A DNA stretch of 64,000 nt from Aphanothece hegewaldii CCALA 016 (GTDB lineage Bacteria; Cyanobacteriota; Cyanobacteriia; Cyanobacteriales; Microcystaceae), in the NCBI RefSeq assembly GCF_003007785.1, contig NZ_PXOH01000013.1, positions 58,460 to 122,459 on the forward strand, written 5' to 3'. The notes below the pieces were generated by a model that was not told where the DNA came from, ran no database searches, and was given only the letters and a program-made list of their open reading frames with translations. The position numbers were made by a program, and so were the translations under genes. This document shows, piece by piece, positions 53,368 through 61,987 of this stretch (positions are counted from its first letter, which is position 1; the number at the start of each line of letters is the position of its first letter).

Positions 53368-55725
53368 TTATCTCCTCACTCCATCAATCACGGGACGGAT
53401 GCCCGAATCTTCAAAATAGCCAGGATTACCCACCCAGTTAAAGTCACTAATTCTGAGGTTAATCGAGCCTAGTTCCAGAACAGGATTATAACGAATCAGA
53501 AGACTATAAGTGCGACGACTCCACTCAATAAAGTAATCGGTTGTGATTTCTTGTCCTGTATCTAAGTTATAAGAAGTTTGAAAACCAATTCGCAAAGGTC
53601 CGACGATTTGTTGTGTAATCCCTAAAGTTAACACACTATCATCAACAAAGCGATCAAACAAAAAAGGCGATAACTCGTTATAAAAACCTTTACTATAAAT
53701 AATATTAAAACCCGTATAGTCGAAGTAGGTCCGCGAAAAATGACCAAATTGACCAATTAAACCCACACTCGTCGTTAATGTCAATTGACTATCACCATTA
53801 CTATAAAATCCAGCAACTCCGGTTACTCCTGTAATCAATTGTATATAAGGAACCACTGGCGTTGAAGTAAATCTTAAACCCGCTTGCGGTGTCGGTTCTA
53901 AGGGTAAACCCGCCCAAAGAAGAAACCCTTTTCCCACAGTTACAGCACTTTGAAAACGAGTTAAATTAATCGTTAGATCCGTATAATTAGTGGGTAATAA
54001 ATCCAGACGATCGGTATCTGCATTAATATTCTGTAAAGACCCTTGATAACTCAGGGTAATTCCTGTATTTCCTAAAAAGTACGTCGGTGAAATAATAATA
54101 GCCCCGTAACTTTGTTCAACGGTTTGAAATCCTAATGAACCATTAAATAATCTTTCACGATAGTTATATTCCACATTAAGTAAATAAGGATTATTGATAT
54201 CTCCAATTCTTTGACGAAATCGCAGTTTAGAGCGCACATTATCCGCAATATTATCTAAATTTAAACTCGAAAAAGAAGCTATACCCTGAAAATCAGTCCG
54301 ACGAGCGATCGCAATATCTAAATCTGCCAATAAACCAAAAGACGACGGGGCAAAAATTCCCGTATCTTCATTATTAGGATTAGACTCAGGAAAAGAATCA
54401 GGAGATATCACCCTTTGAATGAGATATTGAGGATTAAGCTGAAAACTAACTCTAGGCGTATCAATAAGCGAAAAATTACGCTGAATAAATAAACCACCGC
54501 GATCGCGTCCATCATAACCAATTGTATAAGCATTGGGGCGACGATTGCGACGATCAAACAACTGACGATTTTGAAAAGTTGGAACGGAAAATCTATCATC
54601 GAAAACCACCCGCGAATCACTTAAGGTCAATTCATCGACTAAAGGTTCAATATTGCGAAAGCTGGCTGTTTTTGCGCGTATTTCCAATTCTGGCGGCGAA
54701 AACGGATCATTAGTAATTCTCATATCCGTTGCATTCCACACCCCACCCTCAAACTCTAAACGATCAGCTTGATAGCGGAGTCGGTTAACCGATCCCCCTG
54801 AGATAGATCTTAAAGGTTTTTGACCGATAATATTGGGACGACTACCATAAACAAACTGATAACCTTCATTGGTGGTAATACGTTGTAAAGGTTGATTTGC
54901 CGTCAAACGATCGCCTAAAACCTGAAAAGAAGCAGCACCCGCACTCGCATCACCAGGTAAAGTAGTAGCAAAATCTTCTTGCGCTGATGGTTGGTAAACC
55001 TCTCCATTTGCATTAAATACCACACCGCTATCTTGTACTAAATAATACTCGAAGCGATCGCCACGTAAAACTTGTTGTCCCCTCGTTAGAATAACATTTC
55101 CATCAGCAACGGCTAATTTTTCGGTTAGATTAACTTGTAAACGATCTGCGGTGATAACTCCATTCGTAAAGCGCATCGTCACATTACCCCGCGCTGTGAT
55201 CACTTTCTGTTGTTCATCAAATTCTTGATAATCTGAAATTAATTCAATCTCGGTGACTTCATCAGTTGTGGGATCATTTTGTAGGGTTTTTCGGATTGTA
55301 CTTGATGATTGAGTTACTAAGGGGACTTCCCATTCTTTTGTTTCTCCCGTTTGTTTGGCAGTTACAATAATCTTAGCAATTTTGTTATTTTGGACTGTTG
55401 TCGCCTGATTTAAGCCAAAAATAACGGCTTTTTCTTCATTTGATACAGTATTTGGCGGAGTTACTCTAGAATTTTGGTCTGGTTTTAGAAGTGATGCGTC
55501 TCCTTCATTTGAAAGTGGCGGTACACTATTGGGTAAGTTAGGAATGGCTTGAGGTAAATCGTAATAAAATTCGACTACTCCTGAAGCTGGATTAACATCA
55601 AGTAATGATGGATTTTGGCTCTTGTCATTGGGAACAGCTTGAGCAATGAGATAATGTTGAGGGGCATTAACCGTAACAGGTTGAGGAATAGTAACGGGGA
55701 TAAGCGGCAACCAAAATAAAGTCAT
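53368..55725 (-). CDS. DUF3769 outer-membrane protein with LptD/OstA-like N-terminal domain
   Basis: 785-residue protein. After an N-terminal hydrophobic/variable part (signal-like MTLFWLPLIPVTIP), residues ~150-240 form an OstA/LptA-like beta-jellyroll (ITARGNVTMRFTNGVITADRLQVN, GNVILTRGQQVLRGDRFEYYLVQ). The rest is the cyanobacterial DUF3769 beta-barrel region with alternating aromatic strands (GRDRGGLFIQRNFSL, LLNVEYNYRERLFNGSLGFQ, YFIEWSRRTYSLLIRYNP). This arrangement is the cyanobacterial counterpart of LptD, the lipopolysaccharide insertion protein of the outer membrane. Function is inferred by architecture. The gene stands alone, with a terminator downstream. Confidence 0.85.
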   Translation of the reverse strand: MTLFWLPLIPVTIPQPVTVNAPQHYLIAQAVPNDKSQNPSLLDVNPASGVVEFYYDLPQAIPNLPNSVPPLSNEGDASLLKPDQNSRVTPPNTVSNEEKAVIFGLNQATTVQNNKIAKIIVTAKQTGETKEWEVPLVTQSSSTIRKTLQNDPTTDEVTEIELISDYQEFDEQQKVITARGNVTMRFTNGVITADRLQVNLTEKLAVADGNVILTRGQQVLRGDRFEYYLVQDSGVVFNANGEVYQPSAQEDFATTLPGDASAGAASFQVLGDRLTANQPLQRITTNEGYQFVYGSRPNIIGQKPLRSISGGSVNRLRYQADRLEFEGGVWNATDMRITNDPFSPPELEIRAKTASFRNIEPLVDELTLSDSRVVFDDRFSVPTFQNRQLFDRRNRRPNAYTIGYDGRDRGGLFIQRNFSLIDTPRVSFQLNPQYLIQRVISPDSFPESNPNNEDTGIFAPSSFGLLADLDIAIARRTDFQGIASFSSLNLDNIADNVRSKLRFRQRIGDINNPYLLNVEYNYRERLFNGSLGFQTVEQSYGAIIISPTYFLGNTGITLSYQGSLQNINADTDRLDLLPTNYTDLTINLTRFQSAVTVGKGFLLWAGLPLEPTPQAGLRFTSTPVVPYIQLITGVTGVAGFYSNGDSQLTLTTSVGLIGQFGHFSRTYFDYTGFNIIYSKGFYNELSPFLFDRFVDDSVLTLGITQQIVGPLRIGFQTSYNLDTGQEITTDYFIEWSRRTYSLLIRYNPVLELGSINLRISDFNWVGNPGYFEDSGIRPVIDGVRR

Positions 55726-55900
55726 CTTTTCAAACGTCGGTTTTAGAGCAGGATATGCGATCGCTTATCTTTGAGCAAACCAAAGTCAGACACAAGAGAA
55801 ACAATCTATCTAGACGAAAAAACTTTGAGTATTTGTTCCTTTTTCGCGTTGCCTGATCAACTGTATCACTCCTGTTGTTTATTTTCAAAGATCTCTTTAC

Positions 55901-56587
55901 TCATTTTCGCCGATACCAATGGGCTAATTGAGTGGGAGAAATGCCCAGATAATAACCTATAATTATCATTTGATTGATTATCGTGGTTCGCCAAACTCCT
56001 AATTTTTGCCAGCGTCGTCCAGATGTGACAACAGACTGAGAAACGATGAAAATTTTACCTCTTTTTTTTAAGCGTCCTATCAACTCAAAATCTTCCATAA
56101 TAGGCATTGGTGCAAATCCTCCCATTTCTCTAAAAACCGACGATTTTAGGAAAATTCCTTGATCTCCATAGGGAAGAGAGAGAAAACGCGATCGCATTTT
56201 TACCATTGTTTCAATCCATCGTAATGATTTTTCCTCCCCATCAATGGCTAATTCAAAAGCACCAGCAATTACGTTAGGATCACAGAATGTTTGAGTGATT
56301 GCTTCTGGATATTTTTCGGGTAAACGAGTATCAGCATGGAGAAATAACAAGATCTCGCCTGTCGCAACGGATGCACCTAGATTCATTTGTAAGGCGCGAC
56401 CTTTTGCTTTTTGGGGGCATAAAATGACCTGAATACCAAGTTTTTGGACGATTTCAACGGTTTTATCTTGGCTACCTCCATCGACGACAATGATTTCAAT
56501 ATCTTTATTCCCGATGAGAGGAGATAGAGTTGTTTCGATTTGATCGGCTTCGTTTAAAACGGGAATAATAATACTAAGGGAATTCAT
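55901..56587 (-). CDS. TIGR04283-type family 2 glycosyltransferase
   Basis: 228-residue GT2-fold glycosyltransferase. SIIIPVLNEADQIETTLSPL is the nucleotide-sugar-binding start, IIVVDGGSQDKTVEI the D-x-G-S motif, EILLFLHADTRLPEKY the D-x-D-like metal site, and LPYGDQGIFLKSSVFREMGGF the catalytic-side loop. The family (TIGR04283) has been linked to arsenosugar biosynthesis in some bacteria, but no arsM or partner gene is here. The start is the ATG at 56587, with an in-frame TTG one codon upstream. It is divergent from the small helical protein at 56724. Confidence 0.85.
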   Translation of the reverse strand: MNSLSIIIPVLNEADQIETTLSPLIGNKDIEIIVVDGGSQDKTVEIVQKLGIQVILCPQKAKGRALQMNLGASVATGEILLFLHADTRLPEKYPEAITQTFCDPNVIAGAFELAIDGEEKSLRWIETMVKMRSRFLSLPYGDQGIFLKSSVFREMGGFAPMPIMEDFELIGRLKKRGKIFIVSQSVVTSGRRWQKLGVWRTTIINQMIIIGYYLGISPTQLAHWYRRK

Positions 56588-56723
56588 CAATATGACTAAA
56601 GATTGATATTATGGATTTTTCGTGAAAGTTTCTGATTTTTTACTCTTATGGTGTAATGTGTATCAGAATTTTAATAAGAGACTGCGTTATCTTAGTATTA
56701 GGGTCAACGATTTGGTAATAACC

Positions 56724-56975
56724 ATGACTAATGTAACTCGATCTTCTGCTCTTGAACATGAGCAAAATCTTTGGGAAAATTTAAAACAAGCGATCGCCGC
56801 TAGTTCTGGGTTTAAACGCTGGCAAGAAGAACAAGAAGTCATCGGTACACTGCCCTGCAAAGACAGTGCCTGCGATGATCGCCCAGTCGCAGTGAATGAG
56901 CAAATCAAAGAAGATAATTTAGATGAGCGAGTCAATAGCTATTTACGCGAAACTCTAGAAGCATTAGCTTATTAA
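56724..56975 (+). CDS. Small conserved cyanobacterial-type protein, unknown function
   Basis: 83-residue soluble protein with no recognised domain. The N-terminal half is helical (SALEHEQNLWENLKQAIAASSGFKRWQEEQ), and the middle contains CKDSACDDRPVA with two cysteines five residues apart. The C-terminus (LDERVNSYLRETLEALAY) forms a further helix. The ATG at 56724 fits this protein; the upstream in-frame extension from 56622 is hydrophobic and looks non-coding. It ends 18 bp before the convergent mdh gene. The pattern GFKRWQxE with ETLEALAY suggests a real conserved small protein. Confidence 0.65.
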   Translation: MTNVTRSSALEHEQNLWENLKQAIAASSGFKRWQEEQEVIGTLPCKDSACDDRPVAVNEQIKEDNLDERVNSYLRETLEALAY

Positions 56976-56992
56976 ATAGTATTCTCACAAAA

Positions 56993-57952
56993 TCAGGCAA
57001 GATGGGACAAGGCAACTTGAACATTTTGCCGTACTGAGTGAGCCGAAATCTGTAAAGCTTTTTTTTCCGATTCCGTAAGATTGACTTCTAAAATCGATTC
57101 TACGCCCCGACAACCCAAACGACAGGGTACTCCTAAAAAAATATCTTCTAAGCCGTATTCTCCCTCTAAATAGGCGGCTGTGGGCAATAAACGAGACTGA
57201 TTCCGTAAAATAGCTTCAATCATAAGACAAGCTGAGGAAGCCGGAGCATAATACGCCCCACCCGTCTGAAGTAATTTAACAATTTCTGCGCCGCCATTAC
57301 GAGTTCGTTCTACTATACGATTAATCGTCGCTTCTTCCATTAATTCGGTAATCGGTACACCACTCACGGTACAATAACGCGGCAAGGGTAACATCAGATC
57401 CCCATGTCCTCCTAACACCATAGCATGAACATCGGCGGCTAATACCCCCAATTCCATCGCAATAAACGTTTGTAAGCGCGATGAGTCTAAAACACCTGCC
57501 ATTCCCATTACTCTTGCTGGTGGAAGTTTGATCGTTTGCCAAACTAAATACGTCATCACATCGAGGGGGTTGGTAATGACGATAAAAATCGCATCAGGTG
57601 AGTAAATAAAGGCTTTTTGTGCCGCTTCAACGACAATTTTAGCGTTAACATTCATCAAATCGTCTCGTGTCATACCTGGTTTTCTCGCTAAACCTGCGGT
57701 GATGACAACAATATTAGAACCAGAGGTATCGGCATAATCATTCGTGCCAATTATTTGACAATCGTGCGATTCTATGCTTTGAGCTTCCATCAAATCAAGG
57801 GCGACACCTTGGGGTAATCCTTCTACAATATCTAAAAGAACGACATCGGCTAAATTTTTGAGAGCGATGCGATGTGCTAAAGATCTCCCCACATTCCCCG
57901 CACCAATGACAGAGACGAGGGGAGACTGACAAGGAATTAGCAGATTAGACAT
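56993..57952 (-). CDS. mdh: Malate dehydrogenase
   Basis: 319-residue NAD-dependent dehydrogenase interconverting malate and oxaloacetate. VSVIGAGNVGRSLAHRIA is the NAD-binding loop. VVITAGLARKPGMTRDDLMNVN carries the substrate Arg pair that favours malate over lactate. GVLDSSRLQTFIA and VLGGHGDLMLPLPRY contain the active-site Arg and the catalytic His. It belongs to the LDH-like tetrameric MDH group usual in cyanobacteria. It starts 3 bp after ndhO on the same strand, so it is in an operon with ndhO and perhaps the addB-like gene. Confidence 0.94.
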   Translation of the reverse strand: MSNLLIPCQSPLVSVIGAGNVGRSLAHRIALKNLADVVLLDIVEGLPQGVALDLMEAQSIESHDCQIIGTNDYADTSGSNIVVITAGLARKPGMTRDDLMNVNAKIVVEAAQKAFIYSPDAIFIVITNPLDVMTYLVWQTIKLPPARVMGMAGVLDSSRLQTFIAMELGVLAADVHAMVLGGHGDLMLPLPRYCTVSGVPITELMEEATINRIVERTRNGGAEIVKLLQTGGAYYAPASSACLMIEAILRNQSRLLPTAAYLEGEYGLEDIFLGVPCRLGCRGVESILEVNLTESEKKALQISAHSVRQNVQVALSHLA

Positions 57953-57955
57953 TTT

Positions 57956-58174
57956 TTATTCGGTAGGTTCAATTTGATCTAGTCTGAGCCAAACATTGGG
58001 AGTCGGAACATAAAATTTAATTAGGGCGTATTCATCGTTCATGTCTACGACTTCCCCCTTACTGTTGAACAAATAAGCGGGAAAGTGGCTATCACTAGCT
58101 TTTGCTTCTAAGCTCTTGTCTAGTTTGTCTCGAACAACGCGAACTAATGCCCCTTTTTTGATTGTAGCTGCCAT
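57956..58174 (-). CDS. ndhO: NAD(P)H-quinone oxidoreductase (NDH-1) subunit O
   Basis: 72-residue peripheral subunit of photosynthetic NDH-1 complexes at the thylakoid membrane, involved in cyclic electron flow. The diagnostic sequence is [41 protein letters not shown], followed by [21 protein letters not shown]. The ATG at 58174 (MAATIKKG) is the standard start; a longer frame upstream is not part of the family. It lies between the addB-like gene, 58 bp upstream, and mdh, 3 bp downstream. Confidence 0.95.
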   Translation of the reverse strand: MAATIKKGALVRVVRDKLDKSLEAKASDSHFPAYLFNSKGEVVDMNDEYALIKFYVPTPNVWLRLDQIEPTE

Positions 58175-58232
58175 AATTGTTAGGTTTCGTGTTTCTGTTG
58201 TACTTTTTATACAAATTGTTACACAGTTTGGC

Positions 58233-60380
58233 TTAGACTGTTTCAACCAGTTCTAAGTCTTTTATTTCTCTAGATGCTTGGACTAATGATAATAAAATTC
58301 CATTTTGTTCGGTTCCATTAACGCTTAAATCACTGTGACATAAAATAATTTTTTCGGTGGCGCGTCCTAATAAATCTTTTACAATACGTTGTAAACGCTC
58401 TTGATCGGCTATTTCTTGATCTTCTGGTGTCCAAACTTGATTAGACCTATTGCGTAAAAATAAAGGCGCACCATATAATGTAGCTGCTCCTCCTTTTGGC
58501 CACAGTGGAGAGGCTGTATCTAACCAAAATTGCCAACGATGAACCGATCGCCATGATCGATACTGGAATATATTCGATAAAATTACGCCTCCTTTATTAT
58601 TGTTGTAATTTTTCACTGGATAAGGATTAGCCGTAATTGTCCCTCGATGTAATAATTGAATAAATGAACAAATCGTATCTGTGGATGATTGGAAACTAGG
58701 TTCATTTTGCCGTAATCTGCGATCGACTTCCCAGTAATGTTGTGCGGTTTCCATCAATTCTCGTAGTACGGCTAGTTCAAAAAATGTTCGCTCTTTACCT
58801 TTATTAATAAACTGTTTTATGGCACGATCTAAAATCATGATCGGTGTGAAGCGCGATCGTAATTCTTTAATCTCATTGATCCATTGTTCTATATTCTGAT
58901 AAGCTGTTGCTGCACGATAGCCTAAACGATCCCATCTTCCAAAGGTTTCTAAAGGTAAAAGTGATGGATGTTCTGGATCAACATGATAACAATAATCAGC
59001 GATTAAACCGGCTCTCACGGGATCAATATTCGCTGATGTTGAGGTTTTATCACTCAAAATAACTAACATTTCAGCGACTGCATCTTGTGTCACCAAACGT
59101 CCTAAACCAGGATAAATTAAAGCTAAAAGGGTTAAGGTTGCGCGTACCAAAGGAGAACTATTTAAAGGACGTTGTTCATTAAGAGGTTGTACGGGAATAT
59201 TTTCTTTAGTTAAAGTATCGATGAAGCTATAACGGGCAATTTCATCTAAACCAGGTGCAATAATAACGATATCAGCAGGGTTGATGTGTTCTTGTTTAAT
59301 AGCATGAATAATAGTTTGTGCGGTTTTTTTTAATAAGTCAGCACGAGAAATCGTTTGTATTGATTCTATTTTATTGGGTAAATTCGTTAGATAAATTGGC
59401 TCAGTAATATACTGGATAATTGTTTCTTCAAATTCGGTTGCTAATCCTTGAGACTCGACGAGGTTTTTTATTTGACATTTTGCTCTTAATGTGTATATAT
59501 AATCTGGATCTGCATTTAATCCGAGACGGATTTTACCATCTGGGTTAAAGGTAAAAACACCGTAAGCATTTTGATCTAAGAGAAAATCGAATAAATTCTT
59601 CGCAATTGCGGGATAATCGTCTACATCATCGGCGAAAACGGCTTGAAAACGTCGGGTTAACTGATTTTCATATTTCGGATGGGGTAACAAAAATTGCCAG
59701 TACAGATCATAAATAATTCCATAGCTAAGAAGTCCTCTGTCTAAGCACCATTTGCGCCAAATGTCAAGAAATTCGCCCGCTTTTTTGATACCTTGTTCAG
59801 GATCGATCGCTTTTAAGATTGCTTGATCTTCATTAGATAGACCATTATCGAGTATTATGGGGATATCTTCAAGAGAAACCCCACTCGCACCCGCTAACTG
59901 TAATAAGTCTAATACTGTTCGCACCAAACGAGATTCACTGATTCCGGTGGGAGGATTGGGAAAATGCAAGCGCCATAAACGGGTTGCTAATTCTTGTTCA
60001 GTTTCGGGACGTAGACGGAGGGGAAATTGAGCTTTAAGATTGAGTTGTTCAAACAATAAAGGCCAAAATAGCATTACTTCGTCTGTGATGAATCCTAGAG
60101 GAGTTTTACACAACACAGGATAGCTACCCGAAACAGAAGCAGAGAGTAAATCCACGAGTATTTTACGATTATCGTCATTAGCTGAGAAAACTAATACTGA
60201 TGCTGCGAGTTGTTCTGCGAGATTCTCTGTTTTAGAGTTTAGCGGGTTTAAACTGCGTTTTTCTAAAACCCATTGACGAAATGAATTGACTAAATAAGTT
60301 GTTTTTCCACTGCGAGTTATTCCATTTATCCACAAGGGAGAAGAAGAGCGGCTTATATTGTCGAATTTTTCTGTTAACAT
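58233..60380 (-). CDS. AddB/RecC-like helicase-nuclease-related protein
   Basis: 715-residue protein with an N-terminal P-loop [21 protein letters not shown] (Walker A) and an organisation recalling UvrD-like or AddB-like subunits of recombination nucleases: [21 protein letters not shown] as a Walker-B-like segment, [15 protein letters not shown] and [20 protein letters not shown] further on, and a C-terminal [28 protein letters not shown]. Cyanobacterial databases often name it recombinase family protein. A nuclease motif is not obvious, so it may be an inactivated or regulatory helicase partner. It is the first gene of the likely addB-like/ndhO/mdh transcript, and is divergent from pxcA. 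Confidence 0.72.
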   Translation of the reverse strand: MLTEKFDNISRSSSPLWINGITRSGKTTYLVNSFRQWVLEKRSLNPLNSKTENLAEQLAASVLVFSANDDNRKILVDLLSASVSGSYPVLCKTPLGFITDEVMLFWPLLFEQLNLKAQFPLRLRPETEQELATRLWRLHFPNPPTGISESRLVRTVLDLLQLAGASGVSLEDIPIILDNGLSNEDQAILKAIDPEQGIKKAGEFLDIWRKWCLDRGLLSYGIIYDLYWQFLLPHPKYENQLTRRFQAVFADDVDDYPAIAKNLFDFLLDQNAYGVFTFNPDGKIRLGLNADPDYIYTLRAKCQIKNLVESQGLATEFEETIIQYITEPIYLTNLPNKIESIQTISRADLLKKTAQTIIHAIKQEHINPADIVIIAPGLDEIARYSFIDTLTKENIPVQPLNEQRPLNSSPLVRATLTLLALIYPGLGRLVTQDAVAEMLVILSDKTSTSANIDPVRAGLIADYCYHVDPEHPSLLPLETFGRWDRLGYRAATAYQNIEQWINEIKELRSRFTPIMILDRAIKQFINKGKERTFFELAVLRELMETAQHYWEVDRRLRQNEPSFQSSTDTICSFIQLLHRGTITANPYPVKNYNNNKGGVILSNIFQYRSWRSVHRWQFWLDTASPLWPKGGAATLYGAPLFLRNRSNQVWTPEDQEIADQERLQRIVKDLLGRATEKIILCHSDLSVNGTEQNGILLSLVQASREIKDLELVETV

Positions 60381-60552
60381 ATCATATACATAGAATAAAA
60401 AATGGTTGATGAGTTGTTTGTTATTTCACATCGGACAGACTTTCTCAGTTAAGCAAAATTGTTGAATTTTTCCTCCTTTAGTTCGATACATTAAAGCGAA
60501 TTATCTATCTTAATTAAATTTTAGAAGTTTGAGGTTAAATGTTAGTGTTGCT

Positions 60553-61896
60553 ATGATCGGAAGTTTTATTCAAACAATTATTCAATGGTATGCTAAAACC
60601 CCGGAAAGATCATTAGATCAAGCTTATCGAGCCGCTTTAAAAATTAAGGAGATTGAAGATAAATATTTCAATGGACAAAAAGTATCAAAAGAATTTACTA
60701 ATTATGGGGATTCTGTAGTAAGTTCTTTTAGAACAGAAGTCAAGGGTTTTTTACAAATCATTAAAATTAGAAAGGCTGAATATGAAACGAGTCGGTTTAT
60801 TGGTATTTTAGCAAATTTAGTAAACATTCGTCCAAGATTTAGAGATAGTGAGACTCAGTTGGGTGAGATTGATCATGATTTACTGATGTTTGAGCAACTT
60901 AAATTTGTTGATGAAATTTTAGCTAAGTATCGAGTTAAAGAGATTTATGTTACTGATAATAGTAGTTTAAGTCGTGTTGATTCTGCTTCTATTAGAAATC
61001 AAGCTAATTTTTCAGCTAAAAGTCGAGCTTTATTTGATTTTATGGAAAATAGCTCTGATTATAATGAGAGGAAAAATCTGTCAAAAGTAACAGATAAATC
61101 GGGTGTTTTACCTCGTTCTTTTTTAAATACAATTAATAAAATTAAACAAGATATTGATCCGAAATCTGTAGAAAGCGAAGAAGCAGTTTTACAAAGATAT
61201 CGATTTTCTCGTTATCAGACGGGAATGTCGATTAAGTTTTTACTTTTAATAATCATTGTTCCTTTATTAACTCATCAAGTCACCAAAACTTTTTTGATTA
61301 ATCCGATAGTTAGACAATATTCTCAAAATCATGAGCAAGTTATTTTTATAAATAAAGATTATGAAGAAGAAGCTTTTGTGGAATTAAGACAGTTTGAAGA
61401 ATCATTACATTTTAAAGGTTTAATTGGACTCACTCCAAAGCTATCATTAGAAGAAGTTGAAACATCAGTTAAACAAAAAGCCGAAGAAATTTCCGAGGAA
61501 TATCGTCATCGTGGTACGGATGCGATCGCTAACGTTTTTGCAGATTTACTTTCCGTTGTAGCGTTTGGTATTGTAATTGTTTTTAGTCGCAGAGAAATCG
61601 AAATTGTTAAAGGCTTTTTAGATGGAATAGTTTACAATTTAAGTGATTCAGCTAAAGCATTTTTGATTATTCTTTTTACAGATATGTTTGTTGGTTTCCA
61701 CTCTCCTCATGGTTGGGAAATTATTTTAGAAAATACAGCACGCCATTTCGGTTTATCAGAAAGTCGTGATTTTAATTTCCTTTTTATTGCTACTTTTCCC
61801 GTGATTTTGGATACTGTCTTAAAATATTGGATTTTCCGCTATCTTAATCGTATTTCTCCGTCGGCGGTGGCGACTTATCGTAATATGAATGAATGA
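60553..61896 (+). CDS. pxcA: Proton extrusion protein PxcA (CemA family)
   Basis: 447-residue member of the CemA/PxcA family, needed for light-induced proton extrusion and indirectly for CO2 uptake in Synechocystis; it sits in the plasma membrane. The long N-terminal soluble region starts MIGSFIQTIIQWYAKTPERSLDQAYRAALKIKEIE. The CemA core begins near residue 225 (GMSIKFLLLIIIVPLLTHQVTKTFLI), and further transmembrane helices occur near 325 (VFADLLSVVAFGIVIVFSRREIEI), 365 and 415. The conserved FIMFSPHGW-like motif is VGFHSPHGWEIILE. The ATG at 60553 is the preferred start; a TTG at 60529 is also in frame. Two GGGTTTGG-family palindromes follow it. Confidence 0.92.
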   Translation: MIGSFIQTIIQWYAKTPERSLDQAYRAALKIKEIEDKYFNGQKVSKEFTNYGDSVVSSFRTEVKGFLQIIKIRKAEYETSRFIGILANLVNIRPRFRDSETQLGEIDHDLLMFEQLKFVDEILAKYRVKEIYVTDNSSLSRVDSASIRNQANFSAKSRALFDFMENSSDYNERKNLSKVTDKSGVLPRSFLNTINKIKQDIDPKSVESEEAVLQRYRFSRYQTGMSIKFLLLIIIVPLLTHQVTKTFLINPIVRQYSQNHEQVIFINKDYEEEAFVELRQFEESLHFKGLIGLTPKLSLEEVETSVKQKAEEISEEYRHRGTDAIANVFADLLSVVAFGIVIVFSRREIEIVKGFLDGIVYNLSDSAKAFLIILFTDMFVGFHSPHGWEIILENTARHFGLSESRDFNFLFIATFPVILDTVLKYWIFRYLNRISPSAVATYRNMNE

Positions 61897-61905
61897 TGAA
61901 TATAA

Positions 61906-61983
61906 AAGGGTTTGGATACCAAACCCCTACATAATAAATCATTAAATTGGTGATTAATAGGGTAGAAAGACCAAACCCTTACA
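61906..61983. repeat. Two dispersed palindromic repeats between pxcA and an RTX-like gene
   Basis: AAAGGGTTTGGATACCAAACCCCTAC at 61906-61930 and TAGGGTAGAAAGACCAAACCCTTAC at 61958-61983, both members of the window-wide GGGTTTGG family. They sit between convergent genes and may act as terminators for both. Confidence 0.65.
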
Positions 61984-61987
61984 TCAA

